DNA of 64,000 nucleotides from Rhizobiales bacterium 64-17 (GTDB lineage Bacteria; Pseudomonadota; Alphaproteobacteria; Rhizobiales; Xanthobacteraceae): assembly GCA_001899285.1 (NCBI GenBank), contig MKWA01000015.1, forward strand, positions 484,639 through 548,638. The letters run 5' to 3'. Position numbers and translations under genes: made by a program. Of the stretch, positions 61,664-64,000 are shown one piece after another (the stretch's first letter is position 1; each line of letters opens with the position of its first letter). The notes below the pieces were generated by a model that did not search any database, was not told where the DNA came from, and saw only the letters and a program-made list of their open reading frames with translations.

Positions 61664-63775
61664 ATGGCAAAGGCCGTGCAGAAGATCACTCTGTCGCGCT
61701 CGCGTGACATCCCATTCAACAAGCTGGTGCTCAGCCAGTCGAACGTACGCCGCGTCAAGGCCGGCGTGTCGGTCGAGCAACTGGCCGAGAGTATCGCGCA
61801 GCGCACTTTGCTGCAGAGCCTCAACGTCCGCGCCGTCCTTGATGGTGAGGGCAACGAGACCGGCATGTTCGAGGTGCCGGCCGGCGGTCGCCGCTACCGC
61901 GCCCTCGAACTGCTGGTGAAGCAGAAGCGTTTGGCGAAGACGCAGCTCGTTCCCTGCGTCGTCCGCGAAGGGGGTATCGCCGAGGACGACTCGATCGCCG
62001 AGAACGATGAGCGCGTCGGCCTGCATCCGCTCGACCAGTTTCGCGCCTTCCAGACCCTGCGCACTCTCGGCATGAGCGAGGAAGACATCGCCGCGCGGCA
62101 TTTCGTGACCGCGGCGATCGTCAAGCAGCGCCTGCGCCTGGCATCCGTGTCGCCGAAACTGCACGAGGTCTATGCAGAGGACGGCATGACGCTCGAACAA
62201 CTCATGGCCTTTTCCGTGACCGGCGATCACGCGCGACAGGAGCTGGTCTGGGAAAACGTCAGCAAATCTGGCTATGACGAGCCGTACCAGATCCGGCGCA
62301 TGCTCACCGAGGATACGGTGCGTGCGTCGGACAAGCGGGCGCAGTTCGTCGGCGTCGCGGCATATGAAGCCGCCGGCGGAGGTGTTTTGCGCGACCTGTT
62401 CGAGCGCGACGATGGCGGCTGGTGGCAGGACGTGCCGCTGCTCGAGCGTCTCGTCACCGAAAAGCTGAAGGCGGATGCGGAGACCATTGCCGCCGAGGGT
62501 TGGAAATGGATCGAGGTCGCAATCAGCTTTCCCTATGGCCATGACAACGGTTTCCGTCAGCTCGAGGGAACGCCTGCAGACATCACGGCCGAGGAGCAGG
62601 CGATGGTGGAAGCGCTGCAAGCCGAGCACGCGAAGCTCGAGGCCGAGTATCAGGACGCCGACGAGATTCCCGACGAGGTCGACGCCCGCCTCGGCGAGAT
62701 CGAGAAGGCGCTGTCCGCCTTCGACAATCGGCCGCATATCTTCGATGCGGCCGACATCACCCGCGCCGGGGTTTTCGTTAGCATCGACAGCGATGGCAGC
62801 CTGCTGATCGATCGCGGTTTCGTGCGTCCGGACGACGAAGCGCCGGTTGAGGGCGCAGACGCAAATGCCGACCCTTCTGACACGGACGCTGTCGATCCCG
62901 ACGCGTCATCCGTACGGCGGACCGTCATCACGGTTAGCGGCCAGCCTGAGGCCAAGGACGAAGAAGACGACGGCATCAAGCCGTTGCCTGAGCGCCTCGT
63001 GATGGAGTTGACGGCCCATCGCTCGCTCGCGCTGCGTGACGCCGTAGCGACCAATCCCCAGGTCGCGATGACGGCGCTGCTACACAAGCTCTGCCTCGAT
63101 ACCTTCCAGCGTGAGATGCCGAACGGCTGTCTGCAGGTAACAGTTCGGCAGGTCCACTTCTCTGCGCAGGCATCCGACCTGAAGGACTCCCCGCCGGCGA
63201 AAGCCATCGACGAAAGGAATAAGGCCTGGGCGGCGGAGATGCCGAACGACGAAGTTGCACTGTGGGATTGGCTCGCCGCGCTCGACGACGCCAGCCGTTC
63301 GGCGCTGCTGGCGCATTGCGTGTCGTTCGGCGTGAATGCCTTGTTCGAGAAGATTGATCGATACGGCGGCACCGGCGTGTCGGCGCACGGCCTGCGCCAT
63401 CGGATCGATCAGGCCGATCGCCTGGCACGTGCCGTCAATCTCGACATGGCGGAAGCAGGCTGGCGCCCGACAGTCGACAACTATCTTGGTCGCGTCACCA
63501 AGAGCCGCATCCTCGAAGCCGTGCGCGAGGCAAAGGGTGAGGCGTCGGTGCAACTCATCGACCATCTCAAGAAGAACGAGATGGCGAAGGAGGCAGAGCG
63601 GCTGCTCGATGGCATGGGCTGGCTTCCCGAGCCGTTGCGCCTTGCCGAGGTGGCTGCGGCATCAGGCGAACCCAACACCACAGGCGAACCGCTTCCCGAA
63701 TTCCTCGCCGATGACGAGGACGAGGCGGGTGAAACCGGCGAGGACGAACAGCCCCACGCCGTTGCGGCTGAATGA
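61664..63775 (+). CDS. ParB/RepB/Spo0J-type protein, large mobile-element form
   Basis: 703 residues. The N-terminal ParB core has IPFNKLVLSQSNVRRVKAG, SIAQRTLLQSLNVR and PAGGRRYRALELLVKQKR, followed by the helix-turn-helix region MSEEDIAARHFVTAAIVKQRL and LHEVYAEDGMTLEQLMAFSV. The middle and C-terminal parts are long, acidic and specific to large ParB-like proteins of rhizobial plasmids and ICEs; their role is unknown, and there is no ParA gene here. The start at 61664 is chosen because the leader copy 2 supplies GGAGA 8 bases upstream. Confidence 0.85.
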   Translation: MAKAVQKITLSRSRDIPFNKLVLSQSNVRRVKAGVSVEQLAESIAQRTLLQSLNVRAVLDGEGNETGMFEVPAGGRRYRALELLVKQKRLAKTQLVPCVVREGGIAEDDSIAENDERVGLHPLDQFRAFQTLRTLGMSEEDIAARHFVTAAIVKQRLRLASVSPKLHEVYAEDGMTLEQLMAFSVTGDHARQELVWENVSKSGYDEPYQIRRMLTEDTVRASDKRAQFVGVAAYEAAGGGVLRDLFERDDGGWWQDVPLLERLVTEKLKADAETIAAEGWKWIEVAISFPYGHDNGFRQLEGTPADITAEEQAMVEALQAEHAKLEAEYQDADEIPDEVDARLGEIEKALSAFDNRPHIFDAADITRAGVFVSIDSDGSLLIDRGFVRPDDEAPVEGADANADPSDTDAVDPDASSVRRTVITVSGQPEAKDEEDDGIKPLPERLVMELTAHRSLALRDAVATNPQVAMTALLHKLCLDTFQREMPNGCLQVTVRQVHFSAQASDLKDSPPAKAIDERNKAWAAEMPNDEVALWDWLAALDDASRSALLAHCVSFGVNALFEKIDRYGGTGVSAHGLRHRIDQADRLARAVNLDMAEAGWRPTVDNYLGRVTKSRILEAVREAKGEASVQLIDHLKKNEMAKEAERLLDGMGWLPEPLRLAEVAAASGEPNTTGEPLPEFLADDEDEAGETGEDEQPHAVAAE

Positions 63776-63908
63776 CTCCACGAGCGGGGCGGCTCCGGCC
63801 GTCCCGTTTCCTTTCAACAGCGACATTTGTTCGTCAGACCGGCCTGCGCGAACCGATGCCCACGATCAACTCGCTGTTTCTTGGAGTTGGCCCGTTCATG
63901 CGTTGGCG

Positions 63909-63984
63909 CAGGAGAGGGAGAGGCGGGCCGGGACGGATTTGAGCCGCCGTGGATCGAGAGAGCGTCCGGGCGGCTGATCCGTCC
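63909..63984 (+). promoter_or_regulatory. Nested-hairpin leader, copy 3 (right edge)
   Basis: GGAGAGGGAGAGGCGGGCC leads into the outer stem GACGGAT (63932-63938) pairing with ATCCGTC (63977-63983). An inner stem GCCGCC (63943-63948) pairs with GGCGGC (63969-63974), and the loop contains CGAGAGAGCG. Both stems differ in sequence from copies 1 and 2 but stay paired. The gene it should precede lies beyond the window. Confidence 0.7.
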
Positions 63985-64000
63985 CCGCTCTCGCGAGGCT

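Overview
The window looks like the chromosome of a Hyphomicrobiales (Rhizobiales) alphaproteobacterium of the Bradyrhizobium/Rhodopseudomonas/Pseudolabrys type. The evidence is high GC, a cycHJKL-type cytochrome c maturation operon followed by degP, a FeuPQ-like two-component pair directly upstream, glnE and pepN nearby, and two copies of a 47-bp palindromic repeat typical of this order. This is inferred from gene content and order, because no database search was possible.

Layout. (1) 1-3773: end of a phage/gene-transfer-agent module (tail-protein C-terminus, GH108 muramidase, 3-TM holin), interrupted by a divergent sulfotransferase/sulfatase pair. (2) 3836-5246: a strikingly AT-rich two-gene unit (unknown soluble protein plus 4-TM protein), probably recently acquired cargo. 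(3) 5309-30.8 kb: core chromosome with a nitroreductase, FeuPQ-like regulators, a glycine-zipper lipoprotein, ccmI-ccmE-ccmF-ccmH, degP, a response regulator and histidine kinase separated by an inserted methyltransferase gene, glnE, a PleC-like kinase, pepN and a CDF metal exporter. (4) 29.8-34.2 kb: a LysR regulator with a catabolic operon (Bug/TctC binding protein, SDR, LigI-like amidohydrolase), then ogt. An 11-bp-arm palindrome at the LysR start recurs in degenerate form before the catabolic operon.

(5) 34.7-60.3 kb: a dense accessory island that reads as a defence island. In order it holds a possible PD-(D/E)XK-like protein, a TM0106-nuclease/SF1-helicase fusion followed by a zinc-ribbon/HEPN/winged-helix protein, a four-gene Wadjet (JetABCD) anti-plasmid system, a divergent operon of a metallo-beta-lactamase (MBL) protein and an E2-E1-JAB triple fusion, a hipBA toxin-antitoxin pair with a four-site operator array, a small HEPN-motif protein, a ComEC-like MBL protein with a membrane partner, and a three-gene operon ending in an EVE-like plus T5orf172/GIY-YIG protein. 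(6) 60.5 kb to the end: ArdC anti-restriction and a large ParB-like protein, typical of an integrative/conjugative element or plasmid of this order.

The three strongest candidates for undescribed biology are: the MBL plus E2-E1-JAB pair, where no ubiquitin-like gene is visible but the MBL protein ends in a flexible tail closing with Gly-Gly-Lys, so the MBL protein itself may be the conjugated substrate (an analogy to CBASS Cap2/Cap3); a nested-hairpin leader present three times in the last 3.5 kb, upstream of ardC, upstream of the parB-like gene and at the right edge, with compensatory base changes that indicate a conserved RNA structure; and the three-gene GIY-YIG operon together with the helicase-nuclease/HEPN pair, neither of which I can match to a named defence system.
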